This document shows, one piece after another, positions 26,361 through 35,470 of a stretch of 64,000 nucleotides of DNA (position 1 is the stretch's first letter; each line of letters begins with the position of its first letter). Below the pieces are notes generated by a model that saw nothing but the letters and a program-made list of their open reading frames with translations, did no database searches and had not been told where the DNA came from. This DNA is from DATFVJ01 sp963826515 (GTDB taxonomy: Bacteria > Actinomycetota > Actinomycetes > Streptosporangiales > Streptosporangiaceae). The stretch spans positions 431,693 through 495,692 of the forward strand of contig CAWGXI010000005.1 in assembly GCA_963826515.1 (NCBI GenBank). Direction: 5' to 3'. Position numbers and translations under genes: made by a program.

Positions 26361-26539
26361 ATCGCCCCTTTCCGTGAGCCAACCCTATTAGCCAACCTGG
26401 CTGAGGTGAACGCGCTCAGGGCAGCCGACTGTGGTGGCCAGCTGCCGTTGACGTACGGTGAAACGTGACCAAGGAATCGAGGTACCAAAGATGATCCTGA
26501 ACGGCTGCCGCGTGGCGGGGCGCGCGGCCAGGTGACGCG

Positions 26540-27049
26540 GTGAAGGTGGCTGAAGTCGCGGTGACCTTGCGCGTCAACGGCACGCCGGAGGAATTGCTGC
26601 TTGACACCCGGGTGACCCTGCTTGACGCGCTGCGGGACCACCTCGGCCTCACTGGTACGAAGAAGGGGTGTGACCAGGGCGCATGTGGCGCGTGCACCGT
26701 GCTGGCCGACGGCAAGAGGATACTGTCCTGCCTGACGCTGGCGGCCGCATGCGCGGGCCGGGAGGTAACCACCATCGAGGGCCTGGCCGAGGGTGACACA
26801 CCGCACCCGCTGCAGCAGGCCTTCGTCCGTCACGACGCATTGCAATGTGGTTATTGCACGCCAGGCCAGATCATGTCGGCGGTCGCACTGCTCGCCGAGG
26901 GGTGTGCGGGCTCAGATGACGATATCCGCGAATTCATGAGCGGGAACATCTGCCGCTGCGGCGCCTATCCGAACATCGTCGCGGCCATCCGCGACGTCGC
27001 GTCGGGAAGCGCCGCCCACGACGCAGGAGATGACAGTGCGGCCGTTTGA
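26540..27049 (+). CDS. Molybdenum hydroxylase 2Fe-2S subunit (PaoA/YagT-like)
   Basis: The small electron-transfer subunit of a xanthine-oxidase-family enzyme. The plant-type 2Fe-2S motif is KKGCDQGACGACTVLADGKR with a fourth Cys in RILSCLT. The second cluster is in LQCGYCTPGQI and NICRCGAYPNI. The 169-residue length is standard; no Tat signal is seen. GTG 26540 is the start. The gene overlaps the FAD subunit by 20 bp and is first in a three-gene operon. Confidence 0.93.
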   Translation: MKVAEVAVTLRVNGTPEELLLDTRVTLLDALRDHLGLTGTKKGCDQGACGACTVLADGKRILSCLTLAAACAGREVTTIEGLAEGDTPHPLQQAFVRHDALQCGYCTPGQIMSAVALLAEGCAGSDDDIREFMSGNICRCGAYPNIVAAIRDVASGSAAHDAGDDSAAV

Positions 27050-28028
27050 GTACGCCAGGGCCAGCGGCGTCGCCAGTGCCGTGGCGGCCGTGACCGCCAA
27101 TCCAGCCGCCGCCTACCTGGCGGGTGGCACGACGCAGGTCGATCTGATGAAGGACGGCGTGGCAGCCCCCGGCCTGCTGATCGACATCATGCCGCTGCCG
27201 CTGCGCGGCGTGACGCACGATGACGGCGTGATCCGTGTCGGCGCGCTGACGACGATGGCGGAGCTTGCCGCGGATCCCACCGTGGCACGGCGGCTGCATG
27301 TCGTGCGGGATTCGCTGCTGCTTGCCGCATCCCCCCAGCTCAGGAACATGGCGACGATCGGGGGAAACCTGCTGCAACGGACCCGCTGCCGCTACTTCCG
27401 CGATGTCACCTGTGCCTGCAACAAGCGCGATCCCGGGTCGGGCTGCGGTGCGCTTACAGGTTCGCACCGGATGCACGCGATCCTGGGCACCAGTGAGCAC
27501 TGCATCGCCACACACGCGTCGGACCTGGCGGTGGCGCTTGTGGCGCTCGACGCGGTCGCGGCGGTGCGAGGCTCAGGCGCGCAACCGGACAGGAAGATCC
27601 CGCTGACGGAGTTCTACCTCGCCCCCGGTGACACGCCCGCGGCGGAGCACGCCCTCGCGCACGGCGAGCTGATCACCGCGGTGGAGATACCCGTGCTGGC
27701 TGCGGGATGGCGGTCGGGCTACCTGAAGGTGCGTGACCGTGCGTCGTACGAGTTCGCGCTAGCGTCCGCCGCGGTGGCCGTGAACGTGCAGGACGGCGTG
27801 ATCGCTGCTGGGCGCCTTGCCCTCGGCGGCGTCGCGACCCTGCCGTGGCGTGCCAGGGGCGCCGAGGACGTGCTGCGCGGCGCCCCTGCGACGGCAGGGA
27901 CCTTTCGTGCCGCGGCGGAGGCGGCATTTGCGGGCGCGGCGCCGCGTCCCGGCAACGCGTTCAAGATCGAGCTTGCCAGGCGGACCGTGGTGCGCGCGCT
28001 GTCCACCGTGGCGGGGGGGCGGGAATGA
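27030..28028 (+). CDS. Molybdenum hydroxylase FAD subunit with extra Cys motif (PaoB/YagS-like)
   Basis: The middle subunit carries the FAD motifs YLAGGTTQVDLMK and NMATIGGNLLQRTRC. Just after these is a Cys-rich insert, RCRYFRDVTCACNKRDPGSGC, that matches the extra [4Fe-4S] site known in E. coli PaoB. This sets it apart from the CO-dehydrogenase CoxM type and suggests an aldehyde oxidase. ATG 27030 lies inside the end of the FeS subunit gene, and the stop overlaps the next ATG as ATGA (28025-28028), so the three subunits are translationally coupled. Confidence 0.92.
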   Translation: MTVRPFEYARASGVASAVAAVTANPAAAYLAGGTTQVDLMKDGVAAPGLLIDIMPLPLRGVTHDDGVIRVGALTTMAELAADPTVARRLHVVRDSLLLAASPQLRNMATIGGNLLQRTRCRYFRDVTCACNKRDPGSGCGALTGSHRMHAILGTSEHCIATHASDLAVALVALDAVAAVRGSGAQPDRKIPLTEFYLAPGDTPAAEHALAHGELITAVEIPVLAAGWRSGYLKVRDRASYEFALASAAVAVNVQDGVIAAGRLALGGVATLPWRARGAEDVLRGAPATAGTFRAAAEAAFAGAAPRPGNAFKIELARRTVVRALSTVAGGRE

Positions 28029-30220
28029 CCACCACGCAGGCGGCGCGGACGGCTGGTGCCGGGCTCGACCGGGTCGACGGGCCGCTCAAGGTCGCAGGCG
28101 CGGCGCCCTATCCGGGCGATTTCAGCTTCGCCGGCATGGCACATGCGGCGCTCGCGCAGGCCACGGTGGCGGCCGGGCGGATCAGCCACATCGACGCGGC
28201 GGCGGCGCAGGCAGCGCCCGGGGTGCTCGCGGTGGTCACCTACCAGAATGCGCCGCGGCTCGCACGCGCGCCAGGCGGGCTCACGATCGGCCCGCCACCG
28301 CCGCTGCAGGATGACCGCATCCTGCATCACGGCCAGCACGTCGCCGTGGTGGTGGCGGAAACACCTGAGCAAGCGGCCGCGGGGGCCCGGCTGGTCGACT
28401 TCGGTTATGAACCCGCCGAGCCGCTGCTCGAGCTCGACGATCCGCGCGCCCAGCGAGTGGAGAACGCGACCGGCCGTGACGTCGTGCGAGGCGACGCCGC
28501 GGCGGCGCTCGCTGCCGCCGACGTGACGATCGACGTCACTTACACGACTGCCACCCAGACCAACAACCCGCTCGGGCTGTTCAGCACGGTCGCGCGCTGG
28601 GACGGCGACGCGCTTACCGTGCATGACAGCACGCAGGGGCCTGGTTTCGTGCGTACGGCGCTCGCCGTGACTTTCGGCGTGCCCGAGTCAGGTGTCCGCG
28701 TCCTCGCGCCCTTCGTCGGCGGCGCGTTCGGGGCCGGCCTTCGGGTCTGGCAGCACGTCTTGCTCGCGGCGCTCGCGGCGCGCGTCGTAGGCCGTCCGGT
28801 CAAGCTCGTGCTGACCCGCGCGCAGATGTTCACCTCAGTCGGCTACCGGCCCCGCACCGTGCAGCACGTCAGGCTCGGGGCCACCAGGACCGGGGAACTT
28901 GCCGCGATCGACCACGAGGGCATCGAGCCCACTTCGCTCGAGGACGAGTTCGCCGAGTCGCTGACCAGGAGCACGGCGGTGCTCTACGAGTGCCGCAATG
29001 TGACCGCGAGAACCCGTCAGATCCGGCTGAACGTGGCCTGCCCGACGTGGATGCGCGGCCCGGGTGAGGCGCCGGGGATGTTCGCCCTTGAGTGCGCGCT
29101 GGACGAACTGGCCCACAGGCTCGGCGCCGACCCGGTCGGACTGCGGCTGCGCAACTACGCCGAGGTTCATCCGCAGACCGGCAAGCCCTGGACGACCAAG
29201 GCGCTGCGCGCCTGCTACGAGCAAGGGGCCGAGCGGTTCGGCTGGTCGCGCCGCACTCCGCAGCCGCGCTCCATGCGCGAGGGCCGGATGCTCGTCGGCT
29301 ACGGCATGGCCAGTGCCCACTACGGCTATGTGCAGGTTCCCTGCCGGGCCCGCGCGTCCATTGACAGCGAGGGTATTGCCCACGTCCGCAGCGCGGCCAC
29401 CGACATCGGGCCCGGGACCTACACGGTCATGACGCAGGTCGCGGCGCAAGCGCTTGGCCTGCCACCGGCGTCGGTCCGGTTCGAGCTCGGGGACACCGAG
29501 ATGCCGCGGGCGCCGCTGCAGGGCGGATCTGGCCTCACGGCCGCACTCGGCAGCGCGGTCCACGCCGCCTGCGCGCGGCTCGTCGCGGCCTTCCTCGATC
29601 TGGCCACCGGCGACGGGGACTCTCCGCTGCACGGCTGCCAGCTGGAGGACGTCACCGCCCGCGGCGGCGGCATCTGGCTCGCGGCGCAGCCCGCAGGTGG
29701 GGAGACCTACGCGGCCATCCTCACCAGGCACGGCCTGGCCGAGCTGACTGCCGACGGAGAAAGCGCCCGCCGCCGTGATCTCGACGCCGAGCCAGCCATC
29801 TTCGGTGCCAAGTTCGCGGAGGTCCACGTCGACCCCGAGCTTGGCCTGGTGCGGGTCACGCGCGTCGTGGCCGCGATCGACGGCGGCCGCATCCTCAACG
29901 AGAAGACCGCGACCAGCCAGATCACCGGCGGGACGGTCGGCGGCATCGGCATGGCCCTGTTCGAGGAGACCGTCTCAGATCCAGGGACAGGGCGCGTCGC
30001 CAACGCGACCTTCGGCGACTATCTCGTCGCTGTCAACGCCGACGTCCCGGACATTGATGTGATCTTCGTTGGTGAGCCCGACCCGATGACTGCCATCGGC
30101 GTCAAGGGCATCGGCGAGATCGCGATCGTAGGCGTCGCTCCAGCCATCGCCAATGCCGTCTTCCACGCCACGGGCCGACGTGTCCGCTCACTCCCGATCA
30201 CAATTGAGCAGCTGCTGTGA
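28025..30220 (+). CDS. Molybdenum hydroxylase catalytic (Moco) subunit (PaoC/YagR-like)
   Basis: The 731-residue large subunit binds the molybdenum cofactor. Markers are FVGGAFGAGLRVWQHVLLAA, CPTWMRGPGEAPGMFALECA, DIGPGTYTVMTQVAAQALG and QGGSGLTAALGSAVHAAC. The catalytic Glu is in IGVKGIGEIAIVG near the C-terminus. With the two small subunits it should oxidise aldehydes or N-heterocycles with water as oxygen donor. ATG 28025 is chosen because of the ATGA overlap; the open frame extends upstream without similarity. The 3' end overlaps the convergent recQ by 23 bp. No dedicated maturation gene (xdhC) is adjacent; one is at 43.5 kb. Confidence 0.93.
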   Translation: MTTTQAARTAGAGLDRVDGPLKVAGAAPYPGDFSFAGMAHAALAQATVAAGRISHIDAAAAQAAPGVLAVVTYQNAPRLARAPGGLTIGPPPPLQDDRILHHGQHVAVVVAETPEQAAAGARLVDFGYEPAEPLLELDDPRAQRVENATGRDVVRGDAAAALAAADVTIDVTYTTATQTNNPLGLFSTVARWDGDALTVHDSTQGPGFVRTALAVTFGVPESGVRVLAPFVGGAFGAGLRVWQHVLLAALAARVVGRPVKLVLTRAQMFTSVGYRPRTVQHVRLGATRTGELAAIDHEGIEPTSLEDEFAESLTRSTAVLYECRNVTARTRQIRLNVACPTWMRGPGEAPGMFALECALDELAHRLGADPVGLRLRNYAEVHPQTGKPWTTKALRACYEQGAERFGWSRRTPQPRSMREGRMLVGYGMASAHYGYVQVPCRARASIDSEGIAHVRSAATDIGPGTYTVMTQVAAQALGLPPASVRFELGDTEMPRAPLQGGSGLTAALGSAVHAACARLVAAFLDLATGDGDSPLHGCQLEDVTARGGGIWLAAQPAGGETYAAILTRHGLAELTADGESARRRDLDAEPAIFGAKFAEVHVDPELGLVRVTRVVAAIDGGRILNEKTATSQITGGTVGGIGMALFEETVSDPGTGRVANATFGDYLVAVNADVPDIDVIFVGEPDPMTAIGVKGIGEIAIVGVAPAIANAVFHATGRRVRSLPITIEQLL

Positions 30221-32090
30221 CCTGCTCGAGGATCTGCTGCCCATACTTCGCCAGTTTGGTTTCACCAACACCGCTCACCTTGCCAAGCTCGGCCAGCGAC
30301 GACGGAGGCCCGGCCGCGATCTCGCGCAGCGTCGCGTCGTGGAAGATCACGTATGCGGGGACGCCCTGCTCCTTCGCCATGGCCGCACGCCAGGCGCGCA
30401 ACCGCTCGAAGACTTCCGCGGCTTCTGCGGTCAGGTCGGCGGGAGCGGCGCGCCCGGCTTTGCCGGCGTTACCAGGCTTACCAGCCTCATCAGGCTTGCC
30501 TCGCTCGCCGCTCGCGGTCGCTCGCGCCGGCCGCTCGTGCTCGCGCCGCAGCAGGACCTGGCGCTGCCGTCCAAGCACCTCAGCACTTGAACCGGTGAGC
30601 ACCAGGGTGCCGTAGTCGCCCTCGACGGCGAGCAGGCCCTGGGCAAGCAGCTGGCGCACGACGCCCCGCCACTGCGAGTCGCGCAGCTCCGTGCCGATGC
30701 CGAAGACGGTCAGGGAGTTGTGGCCGTGCTGGATTACCTTGGGCGTCAGCTTGCCGAGCAGGATGTCGATGATCTGGCCGGCACCGAACTTCTGGCGCCG
30801 CTCGCGCTGCAGCCGCAGCACGGTGGAGAGGATCTTCTGCGCGGCGATCGTGCCGTCCCAGGCCTGCGGCGGCGACAGGCACGTGTCGCAGTTGCCGCAG
30901 GCGGCGGAGCGCTGGCCGAAGTAGCCAAGCAACTGCACCCGGCGGCAGCCGACCGTCTCGCACAGGGCGAGCATGGCGTCGAGGTGCGCGCTCTGGCGGC
31001 GCCGGTGGGCATCATCACCCTCGGAGGTGTCGATCATCCTGCGGTGCTGCACGACGTCCTGAAGCCCGTAGGCCAGCCAGGCGGTCGAGGGCAGGCCGTC
31101 CCGCCCGGCACGGCCGGTTTCCTGGTAGTAGCCCTCGACGGACTTGGGCAGGTCGAGGTGGGCGACGAACCGTACGTCTGGCTTGTCGATGCCCATGCCG
31201 AACGCGATCGTGGCGACCATGACGACGCCCTCCCCGCGCAGGAACCGTGCCTGGTTCACTGCCCTCGTACGCGCGTCGAGCCCGGCGTGGTACGGCAGCG
31301 CCTGGATCCCGCTGGCCACCAGGAATTCCGCGATCTTCTCCACCGAGGCACGTGACAGGCAGTAGACGATGCCCGAGTCACCGGGATGCTCGGTGCGCAG
31401 CAGGTCGAGCAGTTGCCGCCTGGGCTCGTTCTTGGGCGCGATGCGGTACCGGATGTTGGGGCGGTCGAAGCTAGCGACGAAGTGGCGCGCTCCCCCGAGG
31501 TTCAGCCTGGAGGTGATCTCGGCGTGGGTGGCCTCGGTGGCGGTAGCGGTCAGCGCGATGCGGGGCACGTCGGGCCACCGCTCGTGCAGTGCGGACAGGG
31601 CGAGGTAGTCGGGCCGGAAGTCATGTCCCCACTGGGCGACGCAGTGCGCCTCGTCGATGGCGAACAGCGAGATCGCGCCGCGGTCGAGCAGCCGCAGCGT
31701 GGCCTGCGCCCGGAGGCGTTCCGGCGCCAGGTAGAGCAGGTCGAGGTCGCCGGCGAGGAACGCGGCCTCGACCTGGCGGCGCTCGCCGGGCTCCTGGGTG
31801 GAATTCAGCGCACCCGCGCGCACGCCGAGGATGCTCAGGGCGTCGACCTGGTCGTGCATGAGCGCAATGAGGGGCGACACGACTACCCCGACACCTTTGC
31901 GCACCAGCGCGGGTATCTGGTAGCAGAGCGACTTGCCGCCCCCGGTCGGCATGAGCACGACCGCGTCGCCACCGGCGATGACGTGATCGATGATCTCCCG
32001 CTGGCCCGCGCGGTAGTTGTCGTAGCCGAACACGCGCCCCAGCACCCGCGACGCCTCGTCCGCCTCGGACTCGATGTCGGGGGAAACCAC
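30198..32090 (-). CDS. recQ: ATP-dependent DNA helicase RecQ
   Basis: A 3'-5' superfamily 2 helicase of 630 residues. Walker A is PTGGGKSLCYQIP (about 49-61), the DExH box is FAIDEAHCVAQWGHD, and motif VI is YYQETGRAGRDG. The RecQ zinc site is visible as CRRVQLLGYFG with CGNCDTC. A winged-helix region follows, then a Lys/Gly/Ala-rich linker, and a C-terminal HRDC domain. It begins 9 bp after lgt and is probably co-transcribed with it. It acts in recombination and fork repair. Confidence 0.95.
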   Translation of the reverse strand: MVSPDIESEADEASRVLGRVFGYDNYRAGQREIIDHVIAGGDAVVLMPTGGGKSLCYQIPALVRKGVGVVVSPLIALMHDQVDALSILGVRAGALNSTQEPGERRQVEAAFLAGDLDLLYLAPERLRAQATLRLLDRGAISLFAIDEAHCVAQWGHDFRPDYLALSALHERWPDVPRIALTATATEATHAEITSRLNLGGARHFVASFDRPNIRYRIAPKNEPRRQLLDLLRTEHPGDSGIVYCLSRASVEKIAEFLVASGIQALPYHAGLDARTRAVNQARFLRGEGVVMVATIAFGMGIDKPDVRFVAHLDLPKSVEGYYQETGRAGRDGLPSTAWLAYGLQDVVQHRRMIDTSEGDDAHRRRQSAHLDAMLALCETVGCRRVQLLGYFGQRSAACGNCDTCLSPPQAWDGTIAAQKILSTVLRLQRERRQKFGAGQIIDILLGKLTPKVIQHGHNSLTVFGIGTELRDSQWRGVVRQLLAQGLLAVEGDYGTLVLTGSSAEVLGRQRQVLLRREHERPARATASGERGKPDEAGKPGNAGKAGRAAPADLTAEAAEVFERLRAWRAAMAKEQGVPAYVIFHDATLREIAAGPPSSLAELGKVSGVGETKLAKYGQQILEQVTAAAQL

Positions 32091-32099
32091 ACCGACATC

Positions 32100-32945
32100 C
32101 TACGGATGTCCCGGTTGCCGCTCCGCCGGATCCGCCACCGAGTCCTGGGTGACATCCGACGGGGATGGCTTTCGCTGGCTGCGGATGAACCAGATGAGCC
32201 CGGAAAAGGTGAGCGCGGAGGCAACGTAGAAGTTCAGCCGCAGGCCGAGGAAATGCTCTGACGGGTCGGCCCGCAGCGACTCCTCGAAGATCCGGAACGC
32301 CGAATAACCGGTCACGTAGAGGGCGAAGAGTCCCGGCGGCCTGATGCCGCGGTGATGGCCGAGCCAGACGAGCGCCGCAGCCAGCGCCAGGTCAAAAATC
32401 AGCTCGTAAAGGAAGGTCGGATGGAACGTGGTGTAACGCAGGTAGCCGGGCGGGCGTTGCGCGGGCGAGATCTCCAGGCCCCAGGGAAGGCTGGTCGGGC
32501 CGCCGAACAGTTCCTGGTTGAAGTAGTTGCCGATGCGCCCGATGCCCTGGGCCACAAGCAGCGCGGGCGCGACGGCATCCATGAAAACCGGCACGTTGGC
32601 GCCGTGCCTGCGCAGTCGCCAGATGCCCACCAAAGCGGCCAGCGCGACCCCGCCCCAGATGCCAAGCCCGCCGTCCCAGACGGCGAACGGTCCCCACCAG
32701 TGCGGCGGGATGTACTTGGGCGTGGTGACATCGAAATAGATCCGGCCACCGATGATCCCAGCGGGCACACTCCACAGCGCCACGTCGGCGACCAGGTCCG
32801 GGTCGCCGCCCTTGGCACTCCAGCGCCGCCTGCTAATGATGATCGCCAGCGTTATCCCGACCACGTACATGAGCCCGTAGACGTGGATAAAGAGCGGGCC
32901 GATGTGGACACCACTCACCGGCGGGCTTGGAATGTGCAGTGCCAT
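32100..32945 (-). CDS. lgt: Prolipoprotein diacylglyceryl transferase
   Basis: The Lgt signature GRIGNYFNQELFGGPTSLPW (about 141-160) is complete, with the catalytic Arg and Asn. Seven hydrophobic segments span the sequence, starting with IHVYGLMYVVGITLAI. Lgt transfers diacylglycerol from phosphatidylglycerol to the lipobox Cys of prelipoproteins at the cytoplasmic membrane. The 281-residue length is typical. In many actinomycetes lgt follows trp genes; here it is followed by recQ instead. Confidence 0.95.
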   Translation of the reverse strand: MALHIPSPPVSGVHIGPLFIHVYGLMYVVGITLAIIISRRRWSAKGGDPDLVADVALWSVPAGIIGGRIYFDVTTPKYIPPHWWGPFAVWDGGLGIWGGVALAALVGIWRLRRHGANVPVFMDAVAPALLVAQGIGRIGNYFNQELFGGPTSLPWGLEISPAQRPPGYLRYTTFHPTFLYELIFDLALAAALVWLGHHRGIRPPGLFALYVTGYSAFRIFEESLRADPSEHFLGLRLNFYVASALTFSGLIWFIRSQRKPSPSDVTQDSVADPAERQPGHP

Positions 32946-33007
32946 GTGCGGATGCTAGCTAACCGCGCGTCGCGGCCAGGCCGCGGAACGGTATCCGATC
33001 AGGCTAA

Positions 33008-33042
33008 GGTTCACCATTGAAGGCCAGGTTCACCATTGAAGG
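33008..33042. promoter_or_regulatory. Direct repeat upstream of DUF574 gene, possible operator
   Basis: GGTTCACCATTGAAGG occurs twice, exactly, 19 bp apart start to start, in the 111-bp divergent space between lgt and the DUF574 gene. The spacing is nearly two helical turns, as for dimeric regulators bound on one face. It is visibly lower in GC than the surroundings. Confidence 0.35.
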
Positions 33043-33056
33043 ACACAGCGTAGCGA

Positions 33057-33995
33057 ATGCGGGCGAGCTTGGAGGATGGATCCTTGACCGGCACAGCAGG
33101 CAGGGCCGGCACAGCAGGCAGGGAAGGCAAGGCGGGCAGCGCGGGCGCAGCGGGCAGCGCAGGCAAGGCGGGTGGCGGGTTCAGTAGCGTGATCCCAGAA
33201 CGGGAGGGTCAGCCGGCCAAGTTCGACACCTCCATGGCGCACATCGCCCGGGTTCAGGACTACTGGCTGGGCGGAAAGGACAATTTCGCCGCCGACCGTG
33301 CGGCAGGCGAGGAGGGCATCGCCGCCTTTCCCGGCATGGTCGCCTCGGTGCGCGCCACCCGGGCGTTCCTGGCGAGGACGGTACGTTACCTGGCCGGCGA
33401 GGCCGGCATCCGCCAGTTCCTGGACATCGGCACCGGAATCCCCACCGCGAACAACACCCACGAGGTCGCACAGTCCGTTGCGCCGCAGAGCCGCATCGTC
33501 TACGCGGACAACGACCCCGTCGTGCTGACTCACGCGCGTGCACTGCTGACCAGCAAGCCGGAGGGCGCCACCGCCTACATCGACGCCGACCTGCGCGACA
33601 CCGGCCACATACTCGCCGAGGCCGCGCAAACGCTCGACTTCGGCGAGCCGATCGCAGTCATGCTTGTGGCGGTGCTCCAGTTCATCCCGGCAGACGACGA
33701 CCCCTACAAGATCGTGGCCCAGTTGCTCGCTGCCGTGCCTGCAAGCAGTCACCTGGTGATCGCCCACCCGGCGAGCGACATCGAAGCCAAGGCGATGGCC
33801 GACATGGCCAAACGGCTCAACAAGCTGATGGCACAGCAGGTCGCGCTGCGCAGCCACGCGGAAGTGTCGCGGTTCTTCGACGGCTTGACGATTGTGGAGC
33901 CCGGCGTTGTCCGGGCACCCGAGTGGCGGTCGGCTTCCGAGGTTGAGGCCGCAAGCGCCTCAACCATGTGGGGTGGGTTAGGCCGCAAGCCGTAA
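33057..33995 (+). CDS. SAM-dependent methyltransferase, DUF574/Methyltransf_19 (copy 2)
   Basis: A paralogue of the gene at 2668-3492. Signatures: RVQDYWLGGKDNFAADRAAG, QFLDIGTGIPTANNTHEVAQ and NDPVVLTHARALL. The chain begins with about 40 residues of Thr/Ala/Gly repeats encoded by degenerate 12-bp units, which are not part of the fold; the start is therefore uncertain (ATG 33057, or the GTG at about 33190 just before the conserved part). Role unknown. Confidence 0.82.
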   Translation: MRASLEDGSLTGTAGRAGTAGREGKAGSAGAAGSAGKAGGGFSSVIPEREGQPAKFDTSMAHIARVQDYWLGGKDNFAADRAAGEEGIAAFPGMVASVRATRAFLARTVRYLAGEAGIRQFLDIGTGIPTANNTHEVAQSVAPQSRIVYADNDPVVLTHARALLTSKPEGATAYIDADLRDTGHILAEAAQTLDFGEPIAVMLVAVLQFIPADDDPYKIVAQLLAAVPASSHLVIAHPASDIEAKAMADMAKRLNKLMAQQVALRSHAEVSRFFDGLTIVEPGVVRAPEWRSASEVEAASASTMWGGLGRKP

Positions 33996-34290
33996 GCGCG
34001 CCTTCCTGGGACGCACCGTTCCTGGAGCGCACCGGTGCAGCACCCCGGTTATGTCGCGGAAGGCAGCACTGCCTGGGTCTGGGTCACCTGCGCAGCCAGG
34101 CGCCCGGCGTCGTCATGCAGGTCAGTCTGAGGTCAGTCTCAACGGGCATGACCGTTCGCCCCACATGGAAGGGCCGGGCGACAGCCGCGACGTCTGCGCC
34201 GCGCACGCCCCGCAAAAACGAGGTGGCGGAAGTGAGGGTCGCAGTCCCCGCACCTGGCGGCTCACTGTCCGCCGCCTCCGTTCCGCACGC
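33996..34290. other. Intergenic region, convergent genes
   Basis: No gene is convincing here. The only pattern is a short direct repeat, AGGTCAGTCT, twice near 34118-34140, in the space between the DUF574 gene and the dioxygenase-rhodanese gene. Confidence 0.4.
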
Positions 34291-35373
34291 TCAGCCGAGC
34301 GACTGCGCGGGCCGGGCCGGCAGGCCTGCGGCCTTCCAGGCCTGGAAACCGCCTTCCAGGTCGGTGGCACCGCGCAGCCCGATACGGCGAAGGCTCGCCG
34401 CGGCAAGCGTGGAGGCGTAACCCTCCGAGCACATCACGATGATCCTCGCGTCGGCGCGGGCCAGGGCCGGAATCCGGGCCTCGCTGCGTGGGTCAAGCCG
34501 CCACTCGAGCACATTGCGGCCTATGATGATCGCCCCGGGGACCTCGCCCTCAACGATCCGCTGTTCGAGCGGCCTGATATCCACCAGCACGGCACCGTCG
34601 GTGAGGGCCGCGAGGGCGGCCTCTGGCCGCAGCCGCACCACGGCACACCTTGACTCCGCGATCAGCTCGTTGATGCCTGGCGCGCCGACCGGCAGAGCGT
34701 CACTGGTGAGGCTCGCGGCGGACGCGGTCGCGTCGGCGAGCGCGGTGTCGTGGCCACCCCGGCCGCGCGCACCTTCTGGGCCATCGATGGCGACCGTCTC
34801 CCTGGCGATCAGGCCGTAGACGGTCGGCTGGTAGTACGTCATCGCGACGAGAGGCGGGGAATAGGCGTGGATGCTGATCGACGAACCCTCACCGCCGTGC
34901 GCCACATCGTGAACGTGCCCGGGCCCGAACGCGGCGGCCTCAAAGGCGGCGAGGCGCCGCCTGCCCAGCCTGCGGCCGCTCGGGACACGGTAGTGCTCGA
35001 CCAGGCTGCCTTCTGCAACGGCGAACGAGCCGGACGATCCCCCATGGTCATGCCAGTCCGTATCCTGGCCCCGCTCCCAGGCAAGCAGCCAGACGTCGCA
35101 GCTGCTCGTTCTGGACAGCGGCAGGTACCAGCGGACGTCAGGGTCGTGCACCACTAGGTCCGCCCACAGCTCGTCGTGCGCGGCCAGCCTCGCCGTGATG
35201 GCCCGCAGGCGTGCGGGCGACAACCTGCCCGAACGAGGCACGAGATCCGCAAGCACGCCGACGATTGCCTGCTGCCGCTGCGGGCTGACGCCCACGCCGC
35301 GCCGCAGTCCGGACCCGGCCGTCGCGAGGGCTACCTCAGCACCCTCGCCCGAGACGGTAACGGCGACCGACAC
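34291..35373 (-). CDS. Cysteine dioxygenase-like cupin fused to rhodanese
   Basis: The first 210 residues are a cysteine dioxygenase type I cupin. Iron ligands are the two His in DTDWHDHGGSSGSF and the later His in FGPGHVHDVAHG. The enzyme oxidises a thiol such as cysteine to its sulfinate. The last 125 residues are a rhodanese domain (AVLVDIRPLEQRIVEGEVPG) with active-site loop IVMCSEGYASTLA, so the sulfurtransferase Cys is present. The two are joined by a Gly/Ala/Asp linker. GTG 35373 is set by GAAGGAGG upstream. Probable role: thiol or sulfane-sulfur breakdown. Confidence 0.85.
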   Translation of the reverse strand: MSVAVTVSGEGAEVALATAGSGLRRGVGVSPQRQQAIVGVLADLVPRSGRLSPARLRAITARLAAHDELWADLVVHDPDVRWYLPLSRTSSCDVWLLAWERGQDTDWHDHGGSSGSFAVAEGSLVEHYRVPSGRRLGRRRLAAFEAAAFGPGHVHDVAHGGEGSSISIHAYSPPLVAMTYYQPTVYGLIARETVAIDGPEGARGRGGHDTALADATASAASLTSDALPVGAPGINELIAESRCAVVRLRPEAALAALTDGAVLVDIRPLEQRIVEGEVPGAIIIGRNVLEWRLDPRSEARIPALARADARIIVMCSEGYASTLAAASLRRIGLRGATDLEGGFQAWKAAGLPARPAQSLG

Positions 35374-35470
35374 GCAACCTCCTTCGACAAAGCGATCCTA
35401 CGCTCGCCGGGTGGCCCAGGGATATCAGCGCGCCAGGCGCTCGGGCACGCGGCTCGGTGTGCCGCCGCGA

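Larger units (their letters stand above)
25874..26539. other. Repeat-rich intergenic region with a gene remnant
   Basis: This 666-bp stretch holds, in order, CGTCCGG microrepeats (about 25939-25970), the second 67-bp palindrome, degenerate GGTGCC repeats (about 26070-26140), and the ATPase remnant below. The last 180 bases presumably contain the promoter of the molybdenum hydroxylase operon; I cannot assign its elements. Confidence 0.6.
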
